Positions 9,838 through 18,565 of a stretch of DNA of 64,000 bases are shown in pieces; within the stretch, counting starts at the first letter, position 1, and each line of letters opens with the position of its first letter. The notes below the pieces were generated by a model, which saw only the letters and a program-made list of their open reading frames with translations, ran no database searches and was not told where the DNA came from. Source of the stretch: Barnesiella propionica (lineage in GTDB: Bacteria > Bacteroidota > Bacteroidia > Bacteroidales > Barnesiellaceae); contig NZ_JAOQJK010000001.1 of assembly GCF_025567045.1 (NCBI RefSeq), forward strand, positions 259,497 through 323,496, in the 5' to 3' direction. A program made the translations under genes and the position numbers.

Positions 9838-10617
9838 TCAGGGTTCGTAATTTCTCCAGACATTTTCTTTCAGTGCAGGATTCGGCACATACAGAAATGA
9901 TTCGGGCGATCTTTCGAACGTACGGTATATAGCCTCTCCTTTTACAATACCTAAATCGGAATGGTCAGCCGGAGTTTTACATATCAGTGCTGTCTTCTCG
10001 TAAGAAGGATTGGCACTCCACTCGATCTTGTTCTTTTCATTAAAAACAGGAAACCAAGCTATGCCTTTATGTTTACGGATACCCTCATACTCAAATCCGT
10101 AATCTCGGTCACACCAAGCCCCGAAAGTCAAGGGCTCATCGGGATTGGCACTAATAGTGGCATGCGCCCAATACGGAGGAACGATCACGACGTCTCCGGC
10201 CTTAGCGTACACGGCATAACAACGTCCAGGATTATCTTCGGCATACTCCTGCATATATATGATAGCTTCTCCCGACCAGATTTCATAAACTTCAGGAGTA
10301 GACCAATCGCTGAAACGCGATACCCAATGAATGTGCCCCTGGCTACGGATAGGTTCGTTACCTAAACGACCCGCTGCATATGTCACGACACCATACAGCA
10401 AATGCATTTTATAAAGCTGCTCTTTATGTTCCTGCTTCCCTACGTCCATGGCTATAGAATATACGATTTCAGGACCATCACAATCAGGATCGGCCAAACT
10501 CGCCCGTATATCGTTGAGAAAACGATTCTCCACCTGCGGACCGAACACATCTTTCCCATATACGAACCCCATAGGGTTCGTAGTGGGTACTATATCAAAT
10601 CCCGGATTAAATTTCAT
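9838..10617 (-). CDS. Cupin-type glucose-6-phosphate isomerase-like protein
   Basis: 259 residues, resembling the cupin (archaeal-type) phosphoglucose isomerase family. The metal site is visible as GHIHW (His95, His97), Glu112 in EVYEIWSGEA, and His152 in PPYWAHATIS. Family enzymes interconvert glucose-6-phosphate and fructose-6-phosphate using a bound metal. It lies 5 bases after the mannose-6-phosphate isomerase-like gene and before the symporter. A second, shorter cupin isomerase starts the same operon, so one of the two may act on a different sugar phosphate or serve as an epimerase. Confidence 0.78.
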   Translation of the reverse strand: MKFNPGFDIVPTTNPMGFVYGKDVFGPQVENRFLNDIRASLADPDCDGPEIVYSIAMDVGKQEHKEQLYKMHLLYGVVTYAAGRLGNEPIRSQGHIHWVSRFSDWSTPEVYEIWSGEAIIYMQEYAEDNPGRCYAVYAKAGDVVIVPPYWAHATISANPDEPLTFGAWCDRDYGFEYEGIRKHKGIAWFPVFNEKNKIEWSANPSYEKTALICKTPADHSDLGIVKGEAIYRTFERSPESFLYVPNPALKENVWRNYEP

Positions 10618-10622
10618 AGTAT

Positions 10623-12401
10623 TTATACGTTATGTTTTACAAATGCTTTAATGGTCCCGCATAATTGTCCGTCCGACTCTCCGTACGGACGTATGGTATA
10701 TCGTCCCACCGAAGCAGGTATGATAAAAGTTTCGGCATAATGTACCACAAACGGATCGAATGCTCCGTCGGGACTTTCCACTACAGCTTCCCTGCCTTCT
10801 ACCAGATTCAATACGTTCACGCTGCCGTCGGTCTCGTGCGTAACAGGTTTTGAAAACCAATGTCTGCGAGTTTCAATGAATTCACATTCGTGAAGTCCGG
10901 TATGTTCTTCGGTCCAGCCGTCTCCCTCCGCTACTTTTTCTATTTTATTATATATCTCTTTTTTTACCCAAGATTCAGTACGGTTCCACTGGATGACTTC
11001 TTTTCCATGACCTATATTGATAGGACGGGGACGGCCATCCAGTCCCAAACGTCCCCAATCCCACAATTTGAATGTAAAGATGTAAGGAGTCGCACTTATT
11101 TCAAGTACCATGCTGTTCTGTCCCGAACAATGTATAGTTCCGGCCGGAATCAATACGTGATCATGTTTTTTCACAGGATAAGAACCTACGTATTTATCTG
11201 CATCGAATCTACCTGTAGTTTGTGCATCCGTCAGTGCCTGTATCATTTCAGCAGGTTCCGTTCCTTCTTTCACTCCCAAATATACAGTTGCATCATCTTC
11301 GGCATCCAGCAAATAGTAGCTCTCGTCCTGCGTATAATGCATACCGAATTTTTCCTGTATGTATTGAGTAAGCGGATGTACCTGTAAACTGAGATTACCA
11401 CCCTCCATCGTATCCAGGAAGTCGAAACGGATAGGAAATTCATCTCCGAACCTCCCGTATACAGGGTTACCCAGCAACTCCCGGGGATAAGCAAAGACAA
11501 GGTTAACAGAAGGTATCTCGAAACGGATATCCCCGAAACCCAGGAAAAGACTGTTTTCCTCGGGTACGCAATCAAAGCACCAGGCAAAATTAGGAGTGTT
11601 TTTATCCAAATCGCAGATTTCTTTCATCCATTGTCCGCCCCAGGGACCCGGATCGAAAAAGGGCACTACGCGGAAAGGAGTGGAAGCCGCTTTTTTAAGA
11701 CCCTGTTCTACTGCGGCCGCCGTTGCCATTTTAGGTTCTCCGGCCACATTGGTATCCAGCACATAATTCCACCGTTTCATTAATTTCTTTTTCCAGCGGT
11801 CGCAAATACGCCAGTCCACAAAAAAAGCACGTTTATACTGCAACCCCGGACGTTCCTTTTTATTTTCAATTCCGACATTGGATATTTCATTCCGTCTGAA
11901 CCTTAATTGGAGTTCCCAACGAGCCATATCGGCATATACGAGCAAATCGCTCTTTTCACAGAGATATGCAGCACCCACACCATAGACGATGATTTCTCCT
12001 GATTCCACAGAATTTATACCGGCACGAACCGCGCTGACTTTCTTGTCATCAAAATAACAGTCCATATGGAAACGGGTCATATATCCGAATATCTCGTCAT
12101 CGGTAATATCATCTTTAAAAAAGGTATTGATCTCCCCGGAAGTTTTCATCGCATCCGCCGAATTGAACCAATGAGCTTTAGGGAATGCCTGCGTCAAAGC
12201 CTGCTTTACTTCTTCGTCCAAAATACCCTGATAACAGTCTATTACAAGAATTCTAACATTCTTTTTTACTATATCCAGTTCTGTCCGAAGCCGGGCTGTT
12301 ATAGCGGACCAACCGGACCAGCACATATTTTCGGAATCAGGGGTTACGGACACGACAGGAAATTTGTCGTAATTAGATTTATAATTTGAATATTTCTTCA
12401 T
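10623..12401 (-). CDS. Class I mannose-6-phosphate isomerase-like protein with extra N-terminal domain
   Basis: 592 residues. The C-terminal part (from about 290) is a type I phosphomannose isomerase cupin core, with LSLQVHP (Gln340, His342), Glu360 in DESYYLL, and His424 in AGTIHC as metal ligands. The first 240 or so residues form an additional domain that classical enzymes of about 320-400 residues lack. It includes a segment resembling a nucleoside- or sugar-kinase-like fold (RILVIDCYQG, IVYGVGAAYL, FVDWRICDRWKK). It overlaps the preceding kinase gene by 23 bases, indicating translational coupling. The likely role is isomerisation of the phosphorylated sugar made by the ROK kinase; the N-terminal function is unknown. 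Confidence 0.85.
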   Translation of the reverse strand: MKKYSNYKSNYDKFPVVSVTPDSENMCWSGWSAITARLRTELDIVKKNVRILVIDCYQGILDEEVKQALTQAFPKAHWFNSADAMKTSGEINTFFKDDITDDEIFGYMTRFHMDCYFDDKKVSAVRAGINSVESGEIIVYGVGAAYLCEKSDLLVYADMARWELQLRFRRNEISNVGIENKKERPGLQYKRAFFVDWRICDRWKKKLMKRWNYVLDTNVAGEPKMATAAAVEQGLKKAASTPFRVVPFFDPGPWGGQWMKEICDLDKNTPNFAWCFDCVPEENSLFLGFGDIRFEIPSVNLVFAYPRELLGNPVYGRFGDEFPIRFDFLDTMEGGNLSLQVHPLTQYIQEKFGMHYTQDESYYLLDAEDDATVYLGVKEGTEPAEMIQALTDAQTTGRFDADKYVGSYPVKKHDHVLIPAGTIHCSGQNSMVLEISATPYIFTFKLWDWGRLGLDGRPRPINIGHGKEVIQWNRTESWVKKEIYNKIEKVAEGDGWTEEHTGLHECEFIETRRHWFSKPVTHETDGSVNVLNLVEGREAVVESPDGAFDPFVVHYAETFIIPASVGRYTIRPYGESDGQLCGTIKAFVKHNV

Positions 12402-13356
12402 TTTTTTCTTTTTTTATTTCCGATAAATAATAATCCAAGCCCAGTACAGCCGCATTATCGCACAGGGATGACGCAACTATCCGTACTTTATTAACAGGCG
12501 ACCACGCAAGTCCATTCACCCTATCTGTAATATACGGCAGAATAATATCTTTGCTCTTCATGATACCACCTCCCATGATTACCACCTCAGGATCGTAAGA
12601 ATGGATATAGGAAACAATAGCAGCCGTCCATACATCCATGCATTCTTTACATATTATCGTGGCATCGGGATCTCCTTCTCTCATCAGGGAGAAAAGGCGT
12701 TTAAAGTCTAAATCGGCAACATTCTCTTTGAACCGGGACGATATATTTTCATTGGATCTGATGATCTCGGGTAAAAAGAAAGAAGAGGCCATTGCTTCCA
12801 CACAACCTCTGTTTCCGCAACTGCAACGACGTCCCCGGTAGTCAACGATAATATGCCCTCCCAGTGAACCAGCCTGACTATGACTGCCGACAAGAGGACG
12901 GCCATTTAGGATCACCCCCGTACCGATACCGGTTCCTATTGTCATAGTCACAACATTATCATATCCTTTTCCGGCTCCATGGCGCCATTCCCCGATAACA
13001 GCCAACCGAGCATCGTTCTCAATAAAAAAAGGTACGTTCCAGCAATCGTATGCCCACTCGTTCAAATCGATACGGCAAGCATCATCATATTTATCATTCG
13101 TCGAAACGATGCGTCTTTCCGACGGATTTACCATACCGGGAAAAGCCATTCCAACCGCATTCAACCGATCCGGGGTTATTCCTTCTTCAGACAAGACGCG
13201 CTTTATTGCATTTTCTATAAACGGCAGCATGGAAGCTAATCCGTCAGAAGAATCGGAGGGCAAAGAAACGAATCTCACAATCTCGGAGTGCTGAAGGAGT
13301 CCTATCTTTACAATAGTACCACCCAGGTCTATTGCAATACTATAGTTATCTTGCAT
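12379..13356 (-). CDS. ROK-family sugar kinase
   Basis: 325 residues. The phosphate-binding loop is AIDLGGTIVKIG (residues 8-19), the catalytic Asp is in ENDARLA (Asp115), the second nucleotide loop is GTGIGTGV (141-148), and the zinc-binding ROK signature is His168 with Cys178, Cys180 and Cys185 (CSCGNRGC). This combination points to a cytoplasmic hexokinase (glucokinase, fructokinase or mannokinase type) rather than a ROK repressor, because there is no DNA-binding N-terminus. It is second in the operon, 4 bases after the small cupin isomerase. It should phosphorylate the imported sugar for the isomerases. Confidence 0.9.
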   Translation of the reverse strand: MQDNYSIAIDLGGTIVKIGLLQHSEIVRFVSLPSDSSDGLASMLPFIENAIKRVLSEEGITPDRLNAVGMAFPGMVNPSERRIVSTNDKYDDACRIDLNEWAYDCWNVPFFIENDARLAVIGEWRHGAGKGYDNVVTMTIGTGIGTGVILNGRPLVGSHSQAGSLGGHIIVDYRGRRCSCGNRGCVEAMASSFFLPEIIRSNENISSRFKENVADLDFKRLFSLMREGDPDATIICKECMDVWTAAIVSYIHSYDPEVVIMGGGIMKSKDIILPYITDRVNGLAWSPVNKVRIVASSLCDNAAVLGLDYYLSEIKKEKNEEIFKL

Positions 13357-13360
13357 ACAA

Positions 13361-13942
13361 TTATTTTATTAAACAGGGTTCTCCTTCTATTTCTACTAAT
13401 CTGGCTGCAAAACCATGGTCGGCTATCTCCTGATAATTATGGCCGGCATCGGACGGCCAGCAGGCGGCGAAAGAGAACAGGGTGTTACCTGTGTTCGCCA
13501 TACGGTGTGCGACCCCGCCCGGTATATAATGCAGACTGCCCGGAAAAACCCGCTCAGCCCATACACGACGTTGTTCATCCATAAGAATAAGCATACCTTC
13601 ACCTTCAAGTCCCCAATAAAATTCAGCCCGGTCGATCTGAGCATGATAGTGGCCTTTCGTCATCAGGTATTCACTCCCCACCTTACCGGCATGCAAATAA
13701 GTAATTCCAAAATACAAACCTCCCGGCGTACCCTCTTTTTCAGGTAAGAAGCTACTTACTTCATAAGCAGGCATGTCGGAATCCAATTCGGAAAAAGCTT
13801 TAGTATCGGCAAATATTCCTTTCAGGTCTCCTAACGTGCGGGATATCGTTTGTACATTTTTTCCAACCAACCGGTTTCCGGTAAAAAAAAGCCGGGGGAT
13901 TTCAATTTCCATATTTTCCATACTATTGTCATTAATGTTCAT
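13361..13942 (-). CDS. Small cupin-type glucose-6-phosphate isomerase-like protein
   Basis: 193 residues from the ATG at 13942. Metal ligands are readable as GHYH (His98, His100), Glu107 in AEFYWGLEGEG, and His146 in PGGVAHR. It resembles cupin phosphoglucose isomerases but is only distantly similar to the larger cupin gene at 9838. It is the first gene of the operon. A TAnnTTTG-type box lies at 13961-13968, so the longer frame from 13981 would start upstream of transcription; 13921 (MENMEIEIP) is an alternative start. The presence of two cupin isomerases plus a mannose-6-phosphate isomerase-like protein in one operon is unusual. Confidence 0.78.
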   Translation of the reverse strand: MNINDNSMENMEIEIPRLFFTGNRLVGKNVQTISRTLGDLKGIFADTKAFSELDSDMPAYEVSSFLPEKEGTPGGLYFGITYLHAGKVGSEYLMTKGHYHAQIDRAEFYWGLEGEGMLILMDEQRRVWAERVFPGSLHYIPGGVAHRMANTGNTLFSFAACWPSDAGHNYQEIADHGFAARLVEIEGEPCLIK

Positions 13943-13960
13943 ACCTTGATATCGATATGA

Positions 13961-13968
13961 CAAAGGTA
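13961..13968 (-). promoter_or_regulatory. Candidate -7 box of the isomerase/kinase operon
   Basis: TACCTTTG on the minus strand matches the Bacteroidetes -7 consensus TAnnTTTG. It lies 18 bases upstream of the chosen start at 13942 and 35 bases downstream of the 27-bp motif. A TTTG at the expected -33 distance is not obvious, which fits a promoter that needs an activator. Confidence 0.5.
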
Positions 13969-14003
13969 TGACGGTAAGCAAATCGCGCTATTCGCAATCT
14001 TTG

Positions 14004-14030
14004 CCAACCATTATGCTATTTTATCATAAT
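14004..14030 (-). promoter_or_regulatory. 27-bp shared motif, copy 2 (upstream of isomerase/kinase operon)
   Basis: The second copy of the motif at 8298-8324, differing only at 14009 and 14016. It has the same ATTATG-N9-CATAAT inverted repeat. It lies 52 bases downstream of the AraC gene's stop and about 60 bases before the first operon gene, close to a candidate -7 box at 13961-13968. Confidence 0.65.
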
Positions 14031-14082
14031 TTTATACCCTGGGAGTGGAAATGATAATATTCTAAATGTTCTAAGGATAATT

Positions 14083-14967
14083 TCAGATGACATTGCGCTT
14101 CTTGACTCCATATTTATCTTGATACTCGGAGGGAAGCATATTTGTGGCTCTTTTAAATTGATCTATAAAATTGGACAGATTATTAAAACCTACTTCTAAA
14201 CTTATGGTAGAAATCTTCATACGTCCTTCAATGAGAAACTTTTTGGCATGCCCTATACGCATATCATTAAGATACTGGACAAATGTCTTTTTAGTGCGCT
14301 CTTTAAAATACCGGCAGAAAGCCGTAGGAGTAAGCCCGGCAATAGCCGCAACCTCTTCCAGTTTGATGGGCTTATTGAAATTACGCACCAGAAACTGATA
14401 TATTTTATTGAACCTTTCGAAGTCGGACGAATTAACCGATTGCGTAAAACCTACGCTGGCCAGCAATTCATACTCTTCGGTCGTAGCCATCATATCGAGC
14501 AAGGTAAGCAGGTTCGTCACTCTTTCTACCCCCTCTCTATTGAATGTCTGCCGTATATAACTCGCTATTTTTTCCCTGGATTCTCCGACAAATTTTATAC
14601 CCCTGCGTGAGCGTTCTATCAGTTCCCGTATCCGCGCCATTTCAGGGAGACGTATCATAACCCCGCTAAACAGTTCTATCCGGAAATACACGCAATGACA
14701 AATCGCACGAAGCCCCAGGGCCGTATCCTGATATTCTTTGTCATTCCTCCACTCATGAGGCAACTGAGGTCCCATCATACATACGTCCCCTTCGGAATAG
14801 CCTTCGATATGATCTCCCACGAAACGAGTCCCTATGCCTTTTTCTATACACATGATTTCCACCTCAGGATGATAATGCCACGGTACGATAAAATAAGGCA
14901 GATCTTCCCGGTAAAAATTAATGTAATTATCTACAGTAAAAGGTAATTCCTGATATAACGGTTTCAT
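14083..14967 (-). CDS. AraC-family regulator with N-terminal cupin sensor
   Basis: 294 residues from the ATG at 14967. The N-terminal half is a cupin-like ligand domain (PWHYHPEVEIMCIEKG, DHIEGYSEGDVCMMGPQLPHEW). The C-terminal 100 residues carry two helix-turn-helix motifs (LEEVAAIAGLTPTAFCRYFKERT and ISTISLEVGFNNLSNFIDQFKR). Such proteins sense a sugar or its derivative and usually activate catabolic operons. It lies immediately upstream of the isomerase/kinase operon in the same direction. It is the likely regulator of that operon and, through the shared motif, of susCD. Confidence 0.9.
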   Translation of the reverse strand: MKPLYQELPFTVDNYINFYREDLPYFIVPWHYHPEVEIMCIEKGIGTRFVGDHIEGYSEGDVCMMGPQLPHEWRNDKEYQDTALGLRAICHCVYFRIELFSGVMIRLPEMARIRELIERSRRGIKFVGESREKIASYIRQTFNREGVERVTNLLTLLDMMATTEEYELLASVGFTQSVNSSDFERFNKIYQFLVRNFNKPIKLEEVAAIAGLTPTAFCRYFKERTKKTFVQYLNDMRIGHAKKFLIEGRMKISTISLEVGFNNLSNFIDQFKRATNMLPSEYQDKYGVKKRNVI

Positions 14968-15017
14968 AAGCAAGAATGCGATTAGGTTAACCTGAATACA
15001 AAAAAGATATTCTGTTC

Positions 15018-15050
15018 CAAAATTAAAGAAATTATTAAAAAACCGGCAAA
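15018..15050 (-). promoter_or_regulatory. Candidate promoter of the AraC gene at 14083-14967
   Basis: On the minus strand, TTTG (15047-15050), 21 bases, then TAATTTTG (15018-15025), a good fit to the Bacteroidetes -33/-7 promoter. The start codon at 14967 lies about 45 bases downstream of the predicted transcription start. Confidence 0.5.
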
Positions 15051-15109
15051 CTTACGATAAAAATTCCACATCCGTTACTTTTAAATTAATACCGTATTGC
15101 ATTCAGCCT

Positions 15110-15955
15110 TTAACTGTTCCTGTAGTCCAGAGGTGTCATTCCGGTATGACGCCGAAAGTATTTTCCAAAAAAAGAAGCATTGGGAAAATTAAGAGAATAG
15201 GCAATTTGTTTCACCGTATTATTAGACGAGTGCAATTGTGTTTTCGCATCCAGTATAACGGCTGCCGCTATAATAGACGATACATTTCTTCCGGTAAGAG
15301 CTTTAACGGTACTGGTAAGGTGCTTCGGAGAAATACAGAGCTTCTGCGCATAAAAATTAACATGTCGTTCGGTACGATAATATTTCATCACCAGAATCGT
15401 CAAATCTTTGAACAGTTGTATACTCCGGCTGTTCTTTTCTGTTATAGCAGCCTGTTTCTTCTTGTAAAGGGCGGTTACTTCATACATGAGTCCCATTATC
15501 ATATTTCGAAGAAACTCAACATGTTCTTCTTCTTCCAGTCTGTGGCACTTTTTCCCGACTATACAAAAGAAATCTTTCATCCACAAGGCCTCGTCTTCGG
15601 TAAGAGAAATCAACGGATTATCAGTAACAGTTTTCAGATACGGCATAGACGCACGTACCAGGCTCATATTTGTAACTAACTTATAAGAATAGAGAAATAC
15701 ATACACCCTGAAATCGGAAGTATGTTCTACCAATTGCATAATTACACCGGGAGGCAAAGTCAATAAATCATGTTTGTTTATCTGGCGTTTCAATAAATTT
15801 AATCTTAATGTAGCCGAACCTTCACAGCAAAGAATATAAGCAACGTCTTCTACTCTCCTGGGATATTTTAAATCCTGGAACAATTCGTTCATATTACCAT
15901 ATAATATATCCAGATTTTTTTCCGATTTAATCACATATGCATTCCTTTTTTTCAT
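15110..15955 (-). CDS. AraC-family transcriptional regulator
   Basis: 281 residues. The N-terminal 160 residues form a ligand or dimerisation domain without an obvious cupin HxH. The C-terminus has the AraC helix-turn-helix pair, with KLCISPKHLTSTVKALTG in the first and IAYSLNFPNASFFGKYFRRHTGMTPLDYR in the second. It is divergent from the TolC/EmrA/EmrB-like efflux operon starting at 16106, so it most likely controls that operon and itself. It is clearly paralogous to the AraC protein at 31549-32400 (same order of motifs and the SLxFxNxSFFxKYF signature). Confidence 0.88.
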   Translation of the reverse strand: MKKRNAYVIKSEKNLDILYGNMNELFQDLKYPRRVEDVAYILCCEGSATLRLNLLKRQINKHDLLTLPPGVIMQLVEHTSDFRVYVFLYSYKLVTNMSLVRASMPYLKTVTDNPLISLTEDEALWMKDFFCIVGKKCHRLEEEEHVEFLRNMIMGLMYEVTALYKKKQAAITEKNSRSIQLFKDLTILVMKYYRTERHVNFYAQKLCISPKHLTSTVKALTGRNVSSIIAAAVILDAKTQLHSSNNTVKQIAYSLNFPNASFFGKYFRRHTGMTPLDYRNS

Positions 15956-15976
15956 GACATCTCACTTTTACACCAT

Positions 15977-15984
15977 CAAATATA
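15977..15984 (-). promoter_or_regulatory. Candidate -7 box of the AraC gene at 15110-15955
   Basis: TATATTTG on the minus strand fits TAnnTTTG and lies 21 bases before the start codon at 15955. No clear -33 TTTG is seen at the usual distance. Confidence 0.45.
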
Positions 15985-16072
15985 GATGAAATTTACTTAT
16001 ATGAACAAAAAATCGGAGAAACAGAACATTCATCGTTTCAATATGACCTTTCTTTACCGTTTTGGAAGTACC

Positions 16073-16080
16073 TACCTTTG
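16073..16080 (+). promoter_or_regulatory. Candidate -7 box of the TolC/EmrAB-like operon
   Basis: TACCTTTG fits TAnnTTTG. Transcription would start near 16087, 19 bases before the ATG at 16106. This supports that ATG over the longer reading frame, which begins at 15986 upstream of the promoter. Confidence 0.5.
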
Positions 16081-16105
16081 TACCATGAATTTATATTATT
16101 TAATA

Positions 16106-17443
16106 ATGAAAAGAAAACTAATTATCACATTTATGTTTCTATGCTGTTTAAGCAATTGCCATCTGCTATCGGGACAACATCTTACTCTTCGGGAGAGCAT
16201 CGAAACCGGCATACAACGAAACCTTTCATTACAGAATAAAAATCTGGACATAAAACAACAAACATATACGGTAAAAGAAAGCCGGGCTCAATTATTACCT
16301 ATAATAAATGCCTTCGGGAACTTTACCAATAACGTCGACAGAGGAACCTCCGTAAGCGACGGTACGAGCCGGGGAATACCTTATGTAGAAACACAAGGAT
16401 TACGATATAGTACCAACGGCGGGGTACAATTGTCCATGCCTCTCTACAACCAAACTATTTACACAGGAATCTCCCTTTCCCGGAAAATAGAAGAGATAAG
16501 CCGGCTGAATTATGAACAGGCACGGCAGGAACTTGTTTTTCAAATATGTAAATTATATTATCTGGGACAAACTACTTTCCGTCAAATAGAACTTACATCG
16601 GAAAACATATCGAGATTAGAAGAATTAAACGACATTACACGAGCTTTTTATGAAAATGAAATGACCCTGGAAATAGATGTAAAACGGGTCGATATAAATC
16701 TCGAAAATCTCAAAGTGCAACTTAGCAATGCACAGTCTATGTACGAACAGCAGCTCAATTTGCTGAAATACACAATAGGTCTGCCGGCCGACACGGTCTT
16801 TACCCTATCGCCTTTAGACAGCGATATAAATTTATCGTTCCAATGGGAAGGATTATCTTCCAATTTACCGGAGCTAAGATTGCTTCAGGAACAAATCCAA
16901 ATGAGCAAACTGCAAAAACGCTCGGTCATTCAAGGTTATATTCCGTCTTTATCTTTAATAGGACAATTGGCATATACCAATTATACAGACCATTTCAGGA
17001 ACTATTTTCATGCCAATACACCGGAATCTTTAAACCAATGGTATAACTCTTTCAACTGGGGACTTTCCCTCAGGATTCCCATCTTCGACGCTTTTGACAA
17101 AACCCTGAAGTATAAGAAAGCCAACGTAAATCATATAAAATCGAAACTGGCACTGGAAGATACGCGGCAACGAATGGAGACACAATACAATAACGCCATG
17201 AAAGAATGGATGAATAACCAACGTACATACCAAAGGCTGGATAATAACTATAAACTGGCCGAGGAGGTCTACCTGGTAACCGCAGAAAAATATAAAGAAG
17301 GCGTTTCTTCCATGACAGAATTACTACAGGATGAATTAAGGATGAACGAAGCGCTGAACAATTATATTTCATCCGTCTATAATTATAAAATGTCAGAGCT
17401 AACTTTATTAAGGCTATCGGACAAACTTACGGAACTTCAATAA
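16106..17443 (+). CDS. TolC-family outer-membrane efflux protein
   Basis: 445 residues from MKRKLIITFM, which gives a normal signal peptide. The protein begins with the typical LTLRESIETGIQRNLSLQNKNLDIK and contains two halves of long coiled-coil helices alternating with barrel strands (SLSLIGQLAYTNY, WGLSLRIPIFDA). It forms the trimeric outer-membrane channel of a tripartite pump. The following genes encode an EmrA-like adaptor and an EmrB-like MFS pump, so the three together likely export drugs, bile compounds or fatty acids. The AraC gene at 15110 is divergent and probably controls it. Confidence 0.9.
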   Translation: MKRKLIITFMFLCCLSNCHLLSGQHLTLRESIETGIQRNLSLQNKNLDIKQQTYTVKESRAQLLPIINAFGNFTNNVDRGTSVSDGTSRGIPYVETQGLRYSTNGGVQLSMPLYNQTIYTGISLSRKIEEISRLNYEQARQELVFQICKLYYLGQTTFRQIELTSENISRLEELNDITRAFYENEMTLEIDVKRVDINLENLKVQLSNAQSMYEQQLNLLKYTIGLPADTVFTLSPLDSDINLSFQWEGLSSNLPELRLLQEQIQMSKLQKRSVIQGYIPSLSLIGQLAYTNYTDHFRNYFHANTPESLNQWYNSFNWGLSLRIPIFDAFDKTLKYKKANVNHIKSKLALEDTRQRMETQYNNAMKEWMNNQRTYQRLDNNYKLAEEVYLVTAEKYKEGVSSMTELLQDELRMNEALNNYISSVYNYKMSELTLLRLSDKLTELQ

Positions 17444-17485
17444 CTTTTATATAACCAATTACCAATATACCAAAAACAGAATATT

Positions 17486-18562
17486 ATGTCAACAGAAAAT
17501 CATAAAAAACAGCTTAAGAAACTCCGCATATTACGTACAAGCCGCTGGATACTCAGTACAGTAGGTCTCCTTGTCATTATCGCCGGACTCTGGCAATCCG
17601 TCCTCCTGTTCCTCGACTATAAAAAAAGCGAAACGACCAATGACGCGCAGATAGAACAGTATGTATCCCCTATCAACATAAAAGTTCCCGGATACATTCG
17701 TAAAATATATTTTACGGAGCATCAATATGTCCGTAAAGGAGATACGCTGCTCGTTCTTGACGACAGCGAATACAGAATAAGGCTGAAAGAGGCAGAAGCC
17801 GCTTTCATGGATGCTCAAGCCGGAAAAAATGTACTGGAAACGACACTGAACACTACGCAGAATAATGCGGCCGTATTCATTGCATCTATTAAAGAGGCGG
17901 AAACTAAAGTAAGCAAGTTAAAAAAGGATTATGAACGATATCAGAACCTGGTAGAAAGAAAAGCGGCGACTCCCGTACAACTGGAACAGATAAAAACAGA
18001 GCTGGACATGACTAAAGCACGGATAGAAGCGCTGAAGACCCAGCAAAAGGCGGCGCAAAGCAGTGTGAACGAGGTGAGCAAACGACAGGAAAACAGCAAA
18101 GCCGCGATACAAAGGGCGGAGGCAAATGTAGAAATGATGCGTCTGAACTTATCCTACACAATCGTAACCGCACCTTGTGACGGAGTACTGGGCAGGAGAA
18201 ACATGGAAGAAGGACAGTTGGTAAACGGCGGCCAGAATATCACCAATATTATTCCCGATACCAAAAAATGGGTAATTGCTAATTACAAGGAGACGCAGAT
18301 TGGAAACCTCACTACAGGGCAAAAGGTAAATATTAAAGTAGACGCATTTCCGGACAAAATATTTACCGGAGAGATCACGGCAATATCTGGCGCAACCGGT
18401 TCTAAATACGCATTGGTCCCTGCCGATAATTCCACCGGGAATTTCGTAAAGATTCAGCAACGTATTCCGGTGCGCATCGAATTCACTAATCTTTCCAGCG
18501 AAGAAAACAGGCTTCTGGCCGCAGGTATGATGGCCGAAGTAGAAGCAATCTTAAAAAAGTAA
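17486..18562 (+). CDS. EmrA/HlyD-family membrane fusion protein
   Basis: 358 residues. One N-terminal membrane helix (WILSTVGLLVIIAGLWQSVL) is followed by the biotinyl-lipoyl-like half motifs (INIKVPGYIRKIYFTEHQYV and VTAPCDGVLGRRNMEEGQLV) flanking a long coiled-coil hairpin (about 100-215). A beta-barrel domain with FPDKIFTGEITAISGAT follows. It bridges the inner-membrane pump and the TolC channel. TNDAQIEQYVSPI near the N-terminus is typical of EmrA-type adaptors. It is 42 bases after the TolC gene and 3 bases before the pump gene, forming one operon. Confidence 0.9.
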   Translation: MSTENHKKQLKKLRILRTSRWILSTVGLLVIIAGLWQSVLLFLDYKKSETTNDAQIEQYVSPINIKVPGYIRKIYFTEHQYVRKGDTLLVLDDSEYRIRLKEAEAAFMDAQAGKNVLETTLNTTQNNAAVFIASIKEAETKVSKLKKDYERYQNLVERKAATPVQLEQIKTELDMTKARIEALKTQQKAAQSSVNEVSKRQENSKAAIQRAEANVEMMRLNLSYTIVTAPCDGVLGRRNMEEGQLVNGGQNITNIIPDTKKWVIANYKETQIGNLTTGQKVNIKVDAFPDKIFTGEITAISGATGSKYALVPADNSTGNFVKIQQRIPVRIEFTNLSSEENRLLAAGMMAEVEAILKK

Positions 18563-18565
18563 TGC

